NCBI RefSeq assembly: GCF_014077625.1
Contig: NZ_JACFXU010000013.1
Coordinates: 248,001 to 312,000 of the forward strand
From: Sediminihaliea albiluteola
Lineage (GTDB): Bacteria; Pseudomonadota; Gammaproteobacteria; Pseudomonadales; Halieaceae
Reading direction: 5' to 3'
DNA length: 64,000 nucleotides
Below, in pieces: positions 1 to 9,865 of the stretch (positions are counted from its first letter, which is position 1; each line of letters starts with the position of its first letter). Below the pieces are notes generated by a model, which saw only the letters and a list, made by a program, of their open reading frames with translations, was not told the origin of the DNA and ran no database searches. A program made the position numbers and the translations under genes.

Positions 1-36
1 GAGGGACAGCAGGGCTATAAGCAGGTTTTTTTTCAC
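1..36 (-). CDS. Start of an exported protein, cut by the window edge
   Basis: Read on the minus strand, a GTG at 36-34 opens a frame of 12 codons running off the window, coding MKKNLLIALLSL. Two lysines followed by a hydrophobic run is the beginning of a signal peptide or membrane anchor. The GTG overlaps the TGA of mnmC by four bases (GTGA), a normal arrangement for a translationally coupled downstream gene. Nothing can be said about function. The reading rests on the overlap and the signal-like composition only. Confidence 0.5.
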   Translation of the reverse strand, partial: MKKNLLIALLSL

Positions 37-2057
37 AGTCGTTTACGTCCTAAATCTCGGATCAAAAACCGCGCGGGCGCTAGCGCGCGGGCTAGTTCGC
101 GCGTCATGGGCAGTGGCTCGTGGCAAATCTGGCTGGCCAGTAGCTCCGCCGCTAAGGGTGTTGAGCTGAGGCCGCGGGAGCCGTGGCCAGTATTGAGGTA
201 GAGGCCTTGCTCAAAAATACCACAGGCGGGGATGTCACGTTTAGCGTTGCGGCGCAGCGCGGCAAATTGTGCAACAAAGTCGTCTAGCTTGGGCACTGGC
301 CCCACTAAGGGCAGGTAATCTGGGCTGGCACAGCGAAAGCCCACGCGGCCCTCTAGTGTGGCGGGGTTTAGAGCCTCTAAAGCGGCTGACCACTGAGGTA
401 GCGCCTGAGACAGTTGCTGCAAGTTGTGTTGATGGTCTTTGATGCTGAGGTCTTGGCTGCTGTCATTGAGGTTAAAAGTGGCGCCAATGCAATGCTGGCC
501 ATCTCGAGCCGGTGCGATGTAGCCATCGTGGCACAAGGCAGCGCGCAGCTGCTCGAAGGGTTGTCCAGCAGGCAGTGAGCTGGTCTGGCCGCGAATCGCC
601 TGCAGCGGCAGCCACTCTAAGCCGCTCTGCGCCGCGCTGTGATGGCCACAGGCGATAACCGCACAGTCTGCTTCGGCCAGTAGTTCGCCACTATGGTTGC
701 GTGCTTGCCACTGCCCCGCGTGCTTGCTAACTGTCACTTGTCCGCAGTGCTCTAGCAGAGTGATCTTGCTTTGACTCAGCCAGTGGCGGCAAATCGCCGG
801 TGGCGATAGCCAGCCAGAATGCGGGTACCAGAAACCAGGGCTCGCTAGCTCTACCCCCAAGCGAGCACTGGCAGCGTCGGCGCTGAGTACCTCTGCCAGA
901 TCTGGGAGCTCAGTGAGCAGCTCTTTCAGCAAAGCGAGTTCGCTGTTGTCTCGATGTAGATGAAAGCTGCCACAGAGCTGCCCGTCACGGCCTGCTATGA
1001 GTTCACCGCTGGCTAACAATGCGCGATACAGGGCAGCAGCGTGGCTAAAGCTTAAGACGCTAAAGTCTGCCAAGGGGGAGTGCTGCCGCGATAAACGGGT
1101 GTACAGAATGCCCTGTTGGTTGCCGGATGCAGCACCGGCCACCTCGGCGCTCTCCAGAACGGTGACGTGAATGCCGCGCTTGGCAAGTGCCGCAGCGGTA
1201 GCTGTACCGGCTAGCCCCGCCCCGAGGACGATAGCGCTGCTGGGGATTGCACCGGAGCTCGCGGGTATATCCCAGGGCGTGCCCAGCAGCGGTGCCGGCT
1301 CAGCGGGCTGGGCCAGCTGGCCTAGTAGGCGCTCACGTTTGCGGCCAAAGCCCGGGCCCTTGTGCATCTCAAAGCCAGCCGCTTGTAGCCCTCTGCGCAC
1401 CGCACTGGCGGCGGTGAAGGTGGCCAGTGTGGCGCCGGGTTTGCTCAGTTGTCCTAGTTGCTTTAGTAGGCTTTCCTGCCACAGTGCGCTGTTGCGCGAA
1501 GGGGCAAAACCATCCAGATACCAAGCGTCTACTAAAGGCTGCTGGCGAGCGAGCATGTCAGTCAAAGCCTCATTGGCTTCGGCCCACCACAAGTCTAAGA
1601 TGACATTGCCGCCTTCAAAAGTCATTCGGTGAACCCCGGGTATGGGCTCAGGGTACTGGGCGATCAATTGCTCACTCAGCCTTGCCAGCTGGGGCCAGTT
1701 AGCGAGTGCGCGAGCCAATTCATCGCGGCGCAGTGGAAAGCACTCCATAGACAGAAAGTGCAGGCGAGGCGGCGCTTCAGCTTGCTCTAACCAAGCCTGC
1801 CAGGTCATCAAAAAGTTCAGACCGCTGCCAAAACCTGTCTCGCCGATCACGAAGCTGTCATCGCGCTGGTGTTGCCAGCGATCGGGCAGCTGGTTGCCCT
1901 GTAAAAACACGTAGTGACTTTCAGCTAAGCCATTGCTGCGATCGTAATAGATATCTTCAAACTGACGGCTATTGGGGATGCCTTGGGCATCCCAGTCCAG
2001 TTCTGCGCGTGGCATTGCTTGCCAAGCTTGCTGCATCTTGGGCATCAAAAGACTCAA
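33..2057 (-). CDS. mnmC: MnmC, bifunctional tRNA 5-methylaminomethyl-2-thiouridine biosynthesis protein
   Basis: Cytoplasmic enzyme completing the wobble-uridine modification mnm5s2U34 of tRNAs. The C-terminal FAD domain removes the carboxymethyl group of cmnm5U and the N-terminal domain methylates the resulting nm5U with S-adenosylmethionine. In the 674-residue product the SAM-binding loop GETGFGSGLNF lies at about 72-82, and the DAWYLDGFAPSRN motif of the methyltransferase at 177-189. The dinucleotide-binding GxGxxG stretch (VLGAGLAGT) starts at about 277, followed by a DAO-type oxidoreductase domain ending in GHGSRGLSSTP. Length matches the two-domain family, so both activities are probably present. 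It overlaps the next minus-strand gene by 4 bp. A second Met at residue 5 is an alternative start. Confidence 0.97.
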   Translation of the reverse strand: MSLLMPKMQQAWQAMPRAELDWDAQGIPNSRQFEDIYYDRSNGLAESHYVFLQGNQLPDRWQHQRDDSFVIGETGFGSGLNFLMTWQAWLEQAEAPPRLHFLSMECFPLRRDELARALANWPQLARLSEQLIAQYPEPIPGVHRMTFEGGNVILDLWWAEANEALTDMLARQQPLVDAWYLDGFAPSRNSALWQESLLKQLGQLSKPGATLATFTAASAVRRGLQAAGFEMHKGPGFGRKRERLLGQLAQPAEPAPLLGTPWDIPASSGAIPSSAIVLGAGLAGTATAAALAKRGIHVTVLESAEVAGAASGNQQGILYTRLSRQHSPLADFSVLSFSHAAALYRALLASGELIAGRDGQLCGSFHLHRDNSELALLKELLTELPDLAEVLSADAASARLGVELASPGFWYPHSGWLSPPAICRHWLSQSKITLLEHCGQVTVSKHAGQWQARNHSGELLAEADCAVIACGHHSAAQSGLEWLPLQAIRGQTSSLPAGQPFEQLRAALCHDGYIAPARDGQHCIGATFNLNDSSQDLSIKDHQHNLQQLSQALPQWSAALEALNPATLEGRVGFRCASPDYLPLVGPVPKLDDFVAQFAALRRNAKRDIPACGIFEQGLYLNTGHGSRGLSSTPLAAELLASQICHEPLPMTRELARALAPARFLIRDLGRKRL

Positions 2058-2285
2058 ACAGCCTTGGGGCTGGGGATAGTGAGGGGCCGATTTAAAGCCT
2101 GAGCTACTGTTTTGCTAGGGGGGTAAGGCTGCACGATGTCATTGGTCCTGCTGCTCTGTAGGAATGGCGCCATGATAGCAAAGCCCGTATGCCAAGGTAA
2201 TCAGAAGGCCTTGGGGGCCGCATTCTGGCTAGCCATTGGGCGCTTCAGGTATTAGACTGACAGCCTTTTATTGATCGAGTTCAGC

Positions 2286-2813
2286 ATGGCGCAGTATCAG
2301 AATCAAAGCATTCCCCGAGACCAATTCTTGGTGATGTCTGTCAACTTACTTCACAAAGCATTTTTGGAGTCTACGCGCACCCACGCCAAGCGTGTGTTTA
2401 AGGAGATCGCCGAAGGTAAGATTGTGCACATGACCAATGTGCAGATGGAAGATCGCTCTACAGTGCGCTTTGACCTGAGCCTAGACTACAGCGAGTTTCC
2501 TGGAAAATTGAACTTTGGTAGTTTTCGCAATAGTTTAGTGGCCTTGATAGCGCAGTTGAGCGAGTCACTGCGCGCAGAAAAAGACATTGCCGTGTTTACT
2601 GCTGAGAATGACGCCAATGTGATGATTTTTGGGGAAAGCGGTATCACGACACAGGATGGTGAGCCCAGTGTCTTAGTGCTAGGTGCTGAAGTGGCCTCGG
2701 GACAGCCCTCAGTGATGTTGCGGCTTATGTACTTGGATTACCGTCAGTTTCTGGCCTCTCCCGAGGGGCAGCAGAGCGCTGCCGCGGAGGCTGGACAAAG
2801 TGCCGGTTCCTAA
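2286..2813 (+). CDS. Conserved hypothetical protein, 175 aa
   Basis: I do not recognise a named family. The chosen start is ATG 2286; an in-frame TTG at 2271 would add five residues but has no better ribosome site. The protein is soluble, without signal peptide or membrane segment. It begins with a basic/amphipathic part (residues 15-50) and continues with alternating beta-strand-like segments (VRFDLSLDY, VLVLGAEV, VMLRLMYLDYRQF), ending in a low-complexity Ala/Gly/Ser/Gln tail. Codon use resembles its neighbours, and the gene faces the MaoC gene tail to tail with 8 bp between stops. It is probably a lineage-conserved gene, function unknown. Confidence 0.75.
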   Translation: MAQYQNQSIPRDQFLVMSVNLLHKAFLESTRTHAKRVFKEIAEGKIVHMTNVQMEDRSTVRFDLSLDYSEFPGKLNFGSFRNSLVALIAQLSESLRAEKDIAVFTAENDANVMIFGESGITTQDGEPSVLVLGAEVASGQPSVMLRLMYLDYRQFLASPEGQQSAAAEAGQSAGS

Positions 2814-2821
2814 ACTTAGGC

Positions 2822-3292
2822 TTAACTGTTAAAAGCGGGCTCTGGAGGTAGAGTGAGAGTCAGCTTTTCACTCGGGGCGATGACTTCCGCCGTTCCGCTG
2901 GCGACTAATTTGCCATGCTGATTAATGGCTTTGCAATCTAGGCTTACCCACTGTCGACGGTCCTTTTTTTCCAGTACCGTCAGGGTTACGCTAATAGTGT
3001 CGCCGATTTTAACCGGCAGACGAAAGCGCAGAGATTGCCCCAGGTAGATGGTGCCAGGTCCAGGTAAGCTCATTGCTAGCGCAGCAGAAATTATGCCGCC
3101 AGTGAGCATGCCGTGAGCGATGGTTTCGCCGAAATCGCTTTCGGCGGCAAAGTCATCGTCGAGGTGGACCGGGTTGACATCGCCAGTGGCAGCAGCGAAC
3201 AAGTGGATATGGCGGCGCTCGATTTTGCGGCTAAAGCTCGCGCTCTGGCCAATTTCCAGTTCGTCGTAGGTGAAGTTGCTGCCTTGGGTCAT
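2822..3292 (-). CDS. MaoC-like (R)-specific enoyl-CoA hydratase
   Basis: Hot-dog-fold hydratase of 156 residues. The hydratase-2 motif is intact: Asp38, Asn40 and His43 in ATGDVNPVHLD, followed by FGETIAHGMLT at about 54-64. Family members hydrate trans-2-enoyl-CoA to (R)-3-hydroxyacyl-CoA, either linking beta-oxidation to polyhydroxyalkanoate synthesis (PhaJ) or acting in side-chain and branched-acid oxidation. It is divergent from fadD, with about 100 bp between the starts, which supports a fatty-acyl-CoA substrate. No PHA synthase lies in the window, so the phaJ assignment is not made. Confidence 0.9.
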   Translation of the reverse strand: MTQGSNFTYDELEIGQSASFSRKIERRHIHLFAAATGDVNPVHLDDDFAAESDFGETIAHGMLTGGIISAALAMSLPGPGTIYLGQSLRFRLPVKIGDTISVTLTVLEKKDRRQWVSLDCKAINQHGKLVASGTAEVIAPSEKLTLTLPPEPAFNS

Positions 3293-3391
3293 AGGGTGGA
3301 TCCTTTGCCAGTAAGAGTGAGATATATAATAACGTAATTGATGGGGCGAAATGTCTGATCAATAGCCTAATAAATAGTGGGAGAGCTATCT

Positions 3392-5080
3392 ATGTCAGAG
3401 CGGCTACTTAGAGAACAGCAGGAATTATTGAATAAAGTGTCTGCTGAGGTGGGTCTTAAAACCCAGGTGGACGTTCAGCGTTTTGATAACGTTGTGGCAA
3501 TCGCCGAACAGGCTTTCGCCAAGTTTCCTACAAAACCGGCATTTACTAGTCTAGGGCGGACGCTGACATTTGCCGACTTAGATAAACTCTCAAGAAACTT
3601 TGCCGCCTGGCTGCAGCACTGCACTGACCTTGAGCCTGGCGATCGCATTGCTGTGCAGATGCCCAACTTGATCCAGTATCCGGTGGTTGTCTTTGGCGCG
3701 ATGCGCGCGGGCTTGGTCATCGTCAATACCAACCCTCTATACAGTGAGCGAGAGGTAGAGCATCAGTTCAATGATGCTGGGGTCAAAGCCTTAGTCGTGC
3801 AGGCCAATGTGGCCGAAACAACGGCCAAAGTACTGCCGCGTACTGGGGTGAAATATACCCTAGTAACAGAGTTGGCAGATCTGCATAGCCCAGTAAAACG
3901 TTTCCTTATCAATAATGTGGCTAAGTACATTAAAAAAATTGTACCGCCTTATGATATCCCCGACGCTATTTCATTGAACCAAGCCCTCGCTGAGGGCGCT
4001 AAGCATCGCTATGAGCCGGTCCATCAAATGGCGGATACCTTGGCGATGCTGCAGTACACTGGCGGTACGACAGGCGTGGCTAAGGGCGCGATGTTGTCCC
4101 AGGGCAACTTGGTGGCAAACGTTTTACAGGTTGATGAATTACTAGAAACCCACTCATTGACGAAAGAGGGGCAGGTGGTTGTGCAGCCCTTGCCGGTCTA
4201 CCACATCTACGCTTTTATGACCTGCGTATTTTCTATCTTAAACGGCTCACACATGGTGTTTGTGCCCAATGCCCGTGACATTCCCTCGGTGGTCGCAGCG
4301 CTGCGGGAGTATCAGCCCACGACTTTCTGTGGTTTGAATACGCTGTTTGTTGCCTTGTGTAATAACGAAGAGTTTCGCCAGCTCGACTTTTCCAAGTTAC
4401 AGGTTACGCTATCAGGCGGCATGGCCTTGAGTCACAATGCTGCGCAGCGCTGGCAAGATATCACTGGCTGCGAAGTGGCAGAAGGTTATGGTCTAACAGA
4501 GACCTCACCCGTGGTATCAAGTAACCCCGGTACGCGTAAAATTATCGGCACCATCGGCATTCCTGTATCCAACACCTTGGTCAAAATCGTCGATGACGAG
4601 GGCCAAGTACAGCCCTTGGATGAGCCGGGTGAGCTCTGCGTGAAGGGCCCCCAGGTGATGCAGGGCTATTGGCAGAGCCCTGAGGAAACCGCCAAAGTGA
4701 TCGATGCTGACGGTTATTTTCATACCGGCGATATTGCTAAAATCCGCCAAGACGGCTTCCTGCAGATTGTCGATCGGAAGAAAGACATGATTGTGGTGTC
4801 GGGCTTTAATGTTTATCCCAACGAGCTTGAAGACGTACTTTACGCCCATGAAGATGTATTGGAGTGTGCTGCTGTTGGTGTTCCCGACGCAACGAGTGGC
4901 GAGGTAGTCAAGATGTTTGTGGTCAGCAAATCCGGCAAATTAACAGCAGAAGAAGTACGAGACTTTTGTCGGCAGAGTTTAACTGCCTACAAAGTGCCTA
5001 AGCTGGTGGAGTTTCGCAAAGAGCTCCCTAAGAGCAATGTGGGCAAAATTCTGCGTAGGGAATTACGCGACAATTCTTGA
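3392..5080 (+). CDS. fadD: Long-chain fatty-acid-CoA ligase FadD
   Basis: Acyl-adenylate-forming enzyme that activates free fatty acids to acyl-CoA at the inner membrane. The P-loop-like AMP motif YTGGTTGVAKG is at residues 222-232, and GYGLTETSP, the adenylate-binding motif, at about 365-373. A C-terminal DRKKDMIVVSGFNVYPNELE hinge and the terminal lysine motif KSNVGKILRREL are also present. At 562 residues it matches E. coli FadD. The start at ATG 3392 is chosen over GTG 3377 because GGGAGAG at 3379-3385 sits six bases upstream as a ribosome site. It is followed after 17 bp by hrpA. Confidence 0.95.
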   Translation: MSERLLREQQELLNKVSAEVGLKTQVDVQRFDNVVAIAEQAFAKFPTKPAFTSLGRTLTFADLDKLSRNFAAWLQHCTDLEPGDRIAVQMPNLIQYPVVVFGAMRAGLVIVNTNPLYSEREVEHQFNDAGVKALVVQANVAETTAKVLPRTGVKYTLVTELADLHSPVKRFLINNVAKYIKKIVPPYDIPDAISLNQALAEGAKHRYEPVHQMADTLAMLQYTGGTTGVAKGAMLSQGNLVANVLQVDELLETHSLTKEGQVVVQPLPVYHIYAFMTCVFSILNGSHMVFVPNARDIPSVVAALREYQPTTFCGLNTLFVALCNNEEFRQLDFSKLQVTLSGGMALSHNAAQRWQDITGCEVAEGYGLTETSPVVSSNPGTRKIIGTIGIPVSNTLVKIVDDEGQVQPLDEPGELCVKGPQVMQGYWQSPEETAKVIDADGYFHTGDIAKIRQDGFLQIVDRKKDMIVVSGFNVYPNELEDVLYAHEDVLECAAVGVPDATSGEVVKMFVVSKSGKLTAEEVRDFCRQSLTAYKVPKLVEFRKELPKSNVGKILRRELRDNS

Positions 5081-5097
5081 GGTAACAGCGAATCGGT

Positions 5098-8000
5098 ATG
5101 CAACAAAGCGAAATTTCGCGGACAATTCCGCCGATTCGTTATCCCGAAGAGTTACCTGTTGCCGAACGGCGACAGGAAATAATGGAGGCAATTCGCGATC
5201 ACCAAGTGGTGATTGTGGCTGGCGAAACCGGCTCAGGTAAAACTACCCAACTGCCCAAAATTTGTTTAGAGCTGGGCCGTGGTTTACAGCAGCGCATTGG
5301 CCATACCCAACCTCGCCGTCTAGCCGCCCGCACTGTAGCTCAGCGAATTGCCGCTGAGCTAGATAGTAGCCTTGGTGAGGTGGTGGGCTACCAAGTTCGT
5401 TTTAATGATCAAGTCTCAGATGCCAGCGCTATCAAGCTGATGACCGATGGCATCTTACTGGCTGAAATTCAGCGCGACAGGCTACTGCGTCAGTACGATA
5501 CTTTAATCATCGACGAGGCCCATGAACGCAGCCTAAATATCGATTTTCTGCTTGGTTATTTGAAAAATATTCTGCCCAAGCGCCCCGATTTAAAGCTCAT
5601 TATTACTTCCGCCACCATCGACCTAGAAAGCTTTTCTCGGCACTTTGACGGCGCGCCGGTTATTGAAGTGTCGGGCCGCACTTATCCGGTTGAAACCGTA
5701 TATATCGACCCCGCGGAAGATCGGGACGAAGGCCTGCAACAGCAGATCGTGTCACTGGTTGAGGATATTGACCGCGGCCGCTTCGGTGAGCGCGGCGATG
5801 TCTTGGTGTTTCTGCCCGGAGAGCGCGACATCCGCGAACTCGCCAAACAGTTACGCCGCGATACCGAGCTGGATATTTTGCCACTCTATGCGCGCTTATC
5901 TCAGGCTGAGCAAAATCGCGTCTTTGACCTGTCACGGCGACGCGCTATGCGAGTGGTGCTTGCTACTAACGTGGCTGAGACCTCGGTCACTGTCCCTGGC
6001 ATTCGCTATGTCATTGATCCCGGCGAAGCGCGGATTAGTCGCTATAGTTTCCGCACTAAAGTGCAGCGTTTGCCGATAGAGCCAATTTCACAAGCCAGTG
6101 CCAACCAGCGCAAAGGTCGCTGTGGGCGGGTGGCCGCGGGCGTGTGCATCCGCCTTTACAGCGAAGAAGACTTCAATCGTCGGCCAGAGTTTACCGACCC
6201 AGAGATCCACCGGACCAATCTTGCCGCAGTCATTCTGCAGATGCTGAATTTGCGGCTCGGCGAGTTACAGCACTTTCCCTTCATTGATCCGCCCGATGCG
6301 CGCATGGTTCGGGACGGCTATAAATTGCTGGAAGAGTTAGCGGCGGTTACTCCGGCCGGCAAGCTGACCAAGCTCGGGCGGCAGATGACTCGGATGCCAG
6401 TGGATCCGCGTTTGTCGCGCATGATTCTGGCAGCTTCTGAGCGGAACTGCCTTGACGAACTGTTAGTGATTGTCAGTGCGCTGTCGATTCAGGACCCGCG
6501 CGAACGCCCGGTAGACAAACAACAGCAGTCCGATCAGAGCCATGCGCGATTCAAGCACCCCAAGTCTGACTTTATGTCCTGGTTGGCTTTGTGGCGCTAC
6601 TACGAAGAGCAGCGCCAGGTCTTGAGTCAAGGGCAGTTGCGCAAACTATGTCAGCGTGAGTTTTTGTCTTTCATGCGTATGCGGGAGTGGCGGGATATTC
6701 ATAGTCAGCTGCTTATCGCATGTCGACAGCAGGGTATTAAAGCGCGCCGTGAGCTGCCCGAAGAAGAAAATTTTGAAGGGATCCACCGAGCGCTGCTGGC
6801 TGGTTTGCTCGGCAATATTGCGCAGCTACAGGAGGGGCGGGAGTATCTTGGCGCGCGCAATCGCAAACTGCAGATATTTCCAGGCTCCGCTCTGTCCCGT
6901 AAGCGGCCCAAGTGGCTGGTTGCGGCTGAGATTGTCGAAACTTCTAGTGTCTTTGCCCGGGTAGTGGCGGCGATTGAGCCGACCTGGGCACTAGATATTA
7001 ATCCGCGGCTGTTGAAGAGCCACTATTACGAGCCACGCTGGCAGGGCCGTAGTGGCCGGGCAATGGCCTATGAGCGTATTTCTTTGTACGGGCTGACCTT
7101 GGTTGAAAAAAGGCCGGTGCACTATGGTCCGATCAACCCCCAAGAGTCGCGAGAGCTGCTGATTCGGGAGGGTTTGGTAGCCGGTCATGTGCGCCCAGTA
7201 CCGGGTTTTTTGAAGCATAACCAGCGCCTTGTAAAGCAGCTAGAAGACTTGGAGTCACGGATTCGGCGGCGTGATATTCTGGCCGATGAGCAGGTCCTGT
7301 TTGATTTTTACGACGAGCGTTTACCAGCGGATGTCTACACCATTAGTCGCCTGAAAGGCTGGTTGAAGGCTGAGCCAGCGGCCCGCGATAGTCTCTATGT
7401 GCCCAAGGCATTATTGCAGGCTAAAGCGCCGGAAGAAAATCTAGGCGAGCAGTTTCCCGATGAGTTGCAATGGCAGGACATGCGCTTGCGTCTCAGTTAT
7501 CAATTTGAGCCCGGTCAAGTGGCCGACGGGGTGTCTGTCACTGTCCCTGTAGCTCTGCTTAACAGGGTTCCGCGTTACTTGTTTGACTGGTTGGTGCCGG
7601 GACTGTTGCGTGAAAAGTGTATTCAGTTGGTAAAAGCTTTGCCCAAGGCTCAGCGAAAACAACTGGTGCCAGTACCGGACTTTGTTGACCGTGCTCTAGC
7701 GCAGTTAGAGCGCGGCGACCATGATCTATTGCAAGCTTTGGCGGCAGAACTTTCAAAGCTCGGTGGTGTGCGGCTTAGTGCCTCTGACTGGAGCGGCGTA
7801 GCGATTGATGATTACTACCGGATGAACATTCGGGTCGTTGATGCCGATGGCAAGCTGCTGCAACAGGGGCGTGATTTACAGGCGCTTATCAAAGCCTTTC
7901 GCGAGGATACCCGTGAAAGTTTAACTGCAGTTGATGATAAGTCGCCGGCGCGGACTAATGTCCGGCGCTGGGATATCGGTAAGCTGCCCCGTGAGTGGCG

Positions 8001-8838
8001 TTTCAAACAGGCTGGGGTAAATATCGCCTCCTATCCAGCCCTGGTAGATGATGGCGACAGTGCCCGAGTAGAGCTGCTGGATTATCCCGGTCAGGCGCGT
8101 TTGGCACATCGCCAGGGGGTGCTCAAACTCATTCGCTTGCAGAATGCTCAGCAAGTGAAGTATCTACGCAAGCAGCTCTTGAGAGGTAATCACTACAGTC
8201 TCGCTTTGGCCGGTGCCGGCATGGAGCGCCAAGCCTTGCTTGAGGACCTCATCGATGCCGCTTATCAGCAAGCGATGGCTTTAGATGACAATCTTCCCTA
8301 CGATGAGCCCGCTTTTGAGCGCTTATTAAAGGCCGGCGGCTCTGCAGTGATAGAGGCGGCTAATGATTTGGAGCAGCTCTTGTTCAATATGCTGAGCCCT
8401 TTAGCCTCAGCCAAACAACAGCTCTCATCCCTTGAAGGTAAACAGTGGCAAACTGCGCGTAAGGATATCGCGCTACAACTCGAGCGCTTACTGCCGCCGG
8501 GTTTTATGCGCGACACCCCAAGTGAATGGCTGGCGCAATTTCCGCGCTACCTCAAAGCACTGCAACACAGAGTCGCTCGATTGAGCGGGCAGATAGACAA
8601 AGACCGCAGCCACACTTTGCTCTTAGAGCAGTTGTGGCAGCCTCTAGAAGAACAGCTCACCGCCAGGGCAGGGCTCTTGTTTCTCTCGCCGCCAGCCATG
8701 CGCTACCGCTGGATGTTGGAAGAGTTTCGCGTGTCGCTCTTTGCCCAGCAACTCGGCACCCGTACGGCAGTATCTGAGAAGCGCCTTAAGGCGCAGTGGC
8801 AGGAGGTCGAAAAATGGTGCAAAGACAATCCGCACTAA
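5098..8838 (+). CDS. hrpA: ATP-dependent RNA helicase HrpA
   Basis: Large DEAH-box RNA helicase of 1246 residues; E. coli HrpA has about 1300. Walker A GETGSGKTT is at 42-50 and the DEAH box at 139-142. The SAT motif (TSATIDLESF) and the helicase C motifs (TNVAETSVTVPGIRYVID, QRKGRCGRV) follow, then the long C-terminal region typical of HrpA rather than of the shorter HrpB. The family has been linked to mRNA processing and rescue of stalled ribosomes. It may be cotranscribed with fadD (17-bp gap). No frameshift or missing motif is seen. Confidence 0.97.
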   Translation: MQQSEISRTIPPIRYPEELPVAERRQEIMEAIRDHQVVIVAGETGSGKTTQLPKICLELGRGLQQRIGHTQPRRLAARTVAQRIAAELDSSLGEVVGYQVRFNDQVSDASAIKLMTDGILLAEIQRDRLLRQYDTLIIDEAHERSLNIDFLLGYLKNILPKRPDLKLIITSATIDLESFSRHFDGAPVIEVSGRTYPVETVYIDPAEDRDEGLQQQIVSLVEDIDRGRFGERGDVLVFLPGERDIRELAKQLRRDTELDILPLYARLSQAEQNRVFDLSRRRAMRVVLATNVAETSVTVPGIRYVIDPGEARISRYSFRTKVQRLPIEPISQASANQRKGRCGRVAAGVCIRLYSEEDFNRRPEFTDPEIHRTNLAAVILQMLNLRLGELQHFPFIDPPDARMVRDGYKLLEELAAVTPAGKLTKLGRQMTRMPVDPRLSRMILAASERNCLDELLVIVSALSIQDPRERPVDKQQQSDQSHARFKHPKSDFMSWLALWRYYEEQRQVLSQGQLRKLCQREFLSFMRMREWRDIHSQLLIACRQQGIKARRELPEEENFEGIHRALLAGLLGNIAQLQEGREYLGARNRKLQIFPGSALSRKRPKWLVAAEIVETSSVFARVVAAIEPTWALDINPRLLKSHYYEPRWQGRSGRAMAYERISLYGLTLVEKRPVHYGPINPQESRELLIREGLVAGHVRPVPGFLKHNQRLVKQLEDLESRIRRRDILADEQVLFDFYDERLPADVYTISRLKGWLKAEPAARDSLYVPKALLQAKAPEENLGEQFPDELQWQDMRLRLSYQFEPGQVADGVSVTVPVALLNRVPRYLFDWLVPGLLREKCIQLVKALPKAQRKQLVPVPDFVDRALAQLERGDHDLLQALAAELSKLGGVRLSASDWSGVAIDDYYRMNIRVVDADGKLLQQGRDLQALIKAFREDTRESLTAVDDKSPARTNVRRWDIGKLPREWRFKQAGVNIASYPALVDDGDSARVELLDYPGQARLAHRQGVLKLIRLQNAQQVKYLRKQLLRGNHYSLALAGAGMERQALLEDLIDAAYQQAMALDDNLPYDEPAFERLLKAGGSAVIEAANDLEQLLFNMLSPLASAKQQLSSLEGKQWQTARKDIALQLERLLPPGFMRDTPSEWLAQFPRYLKALQHRVARLSGQIDKDRSHTLLLEQLWQPLEEQLTARAGLLFLSPPAMRYRWMLEEFRVSLFAQQLGTRTAVSEKRLKAQWQEVEKWCKDNPH

Positions 8839-9007
8839 ACACGAGTACTTGAGTAATGGCTGCTTGTTTACTGAAGAAAGGCATTGCATTGTCCTTAAGC
8901 TGCTTGGGCGGCATTGGCATTATGCCAAGTAATGGGGCAGTGGCTAGAGTTGCCCCTCTCGATACAGCGGCGTAATATCAGCAGCCCTGTTATTTGGATG
9001 CCTTGTT

Positions 9008-9739
9008 ATGAGTCGTTTTGCTTTTCTGCTGGTGATTTTGAGTATCTTGCTGCCGCTTTCGGTGCAAGCTCAGGACGACGTGCAGGAAATACCTAACAAA
9101 GATCCCTTTGAATCAGTAAACCGCGTTATTTTTGATTTCAACGACGGTTTGGATTCCTATTTTCTTCGGCCTGTGGCAAAAGGCTATCACTTTGTGATGC
9201 CTGAATTTGCCGAGCGAGGGGTGGGTAACTTCTTTGCTAACCTCAGCGATGCTAATTCAGCTGCGAACGCTGTTTTGCAGGGGCGCTTTGGCAATGCAGC
9301 AGAGGGTAGCGGCCGCTTTTTGGTTAACTCGACGCTTGGCTTACTCGGTTTTTTTGACGTGGCTAGTCGCATGGGTTTAAAAAGCCATCGCACTGACTTT
9401 GGCCACACTTTAGCTAGCTGGGGGCTGCCCTCCGGTCCCTATTTGATGGTACCGCTGTTTGGGCCCCGCACAATACGCAGTGGGACGGGGTCGATTTTTG
9501 ATACCTATGCTTTACCACAGAGTCATATTGATAATGTGCCTTTGCGCAACTCACTTTATGGGCTTGAGATAATTGACGCTCGGGCCAGTTTGTTGCAAGC
9601 AGATGAGCTGCTTTCCGGTGATCGCTATATTTTTATTAGGGATGCCTACCTGCAGCAGAGAGAGGTTTTAGTCAATGACGGCAAGGTTGATGACAGCTTC
9701 TCTGATTTCGGTGATGACGAGCAGTGGGAAGATTTTTAA
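9008..9739 (+). CDS. mlaA: MlaA/VacJ-family outer-membrane lipid asymmetry protein, lacking a lipobox
   Basis: MlaA removes phospholipids mislocalised to the outer leaflet of the outer membrane and passes them to MlaC and the MlaFEDB importer. The core is well conserved: DPFESVNRVIFDFNDGLD at about 32-49, and later GHTLASWGLPSGPYLMVPLFGP. The N-terminus is a signal peptide ending SVQAQDD, which looks like a signal peptidase I site. There is no cysteine in the whole 243-residue protein, so the usual lipid anchor of E. coli MlaA is impossible. It would be a soluble or non-lipidated membrane-embedded form. The neighbourhood (receiver phosphatase, STAS, TerB, tal, dus) resembles what I recall around vacJ of Pseudomonas. 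Confidence 0.92.
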   Translation: MSRFAFLLVILSILLPLSVQAQDDVQEIPNKDPFESVNRVIFDFNDGLDSYFLRPVAKGYHFVMPEFAERGVGNFFANLSDANSAANAVLQGRFGNAAEGSGRFLVNSTLGLLGFFDVASRMGLKSHRTDFGHTLASWGLPSGPYLMVPLFGPRTIRSGTGSIFDTYALPQSHIDNVPLRNSLYGLEIIDARASLLQADELLSGDRYIFIRDAYLQQREVLVNDGKVDDSFSDFGDDEQWEDF

Positions 9740-9865
9740 GCCCATCTTTAGCTCGAGCCACTATTGCATACAAAACTGTGAAATCCTGCCCAAAGGCTCC
9801 TTGTTCAGCTTGCTTGGAAGGACTAAGGGGCGTAGTGTCATATTCAAATCTGCACCCGCTTTCAT

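Noticed and set aside
1171-1632. Long plus-strand frame inside mnmC (153 codons)
   Set aside because: It is the antisense shadow of the conserved mnmC reading frame; composition is low-complexity and no family is recognised.
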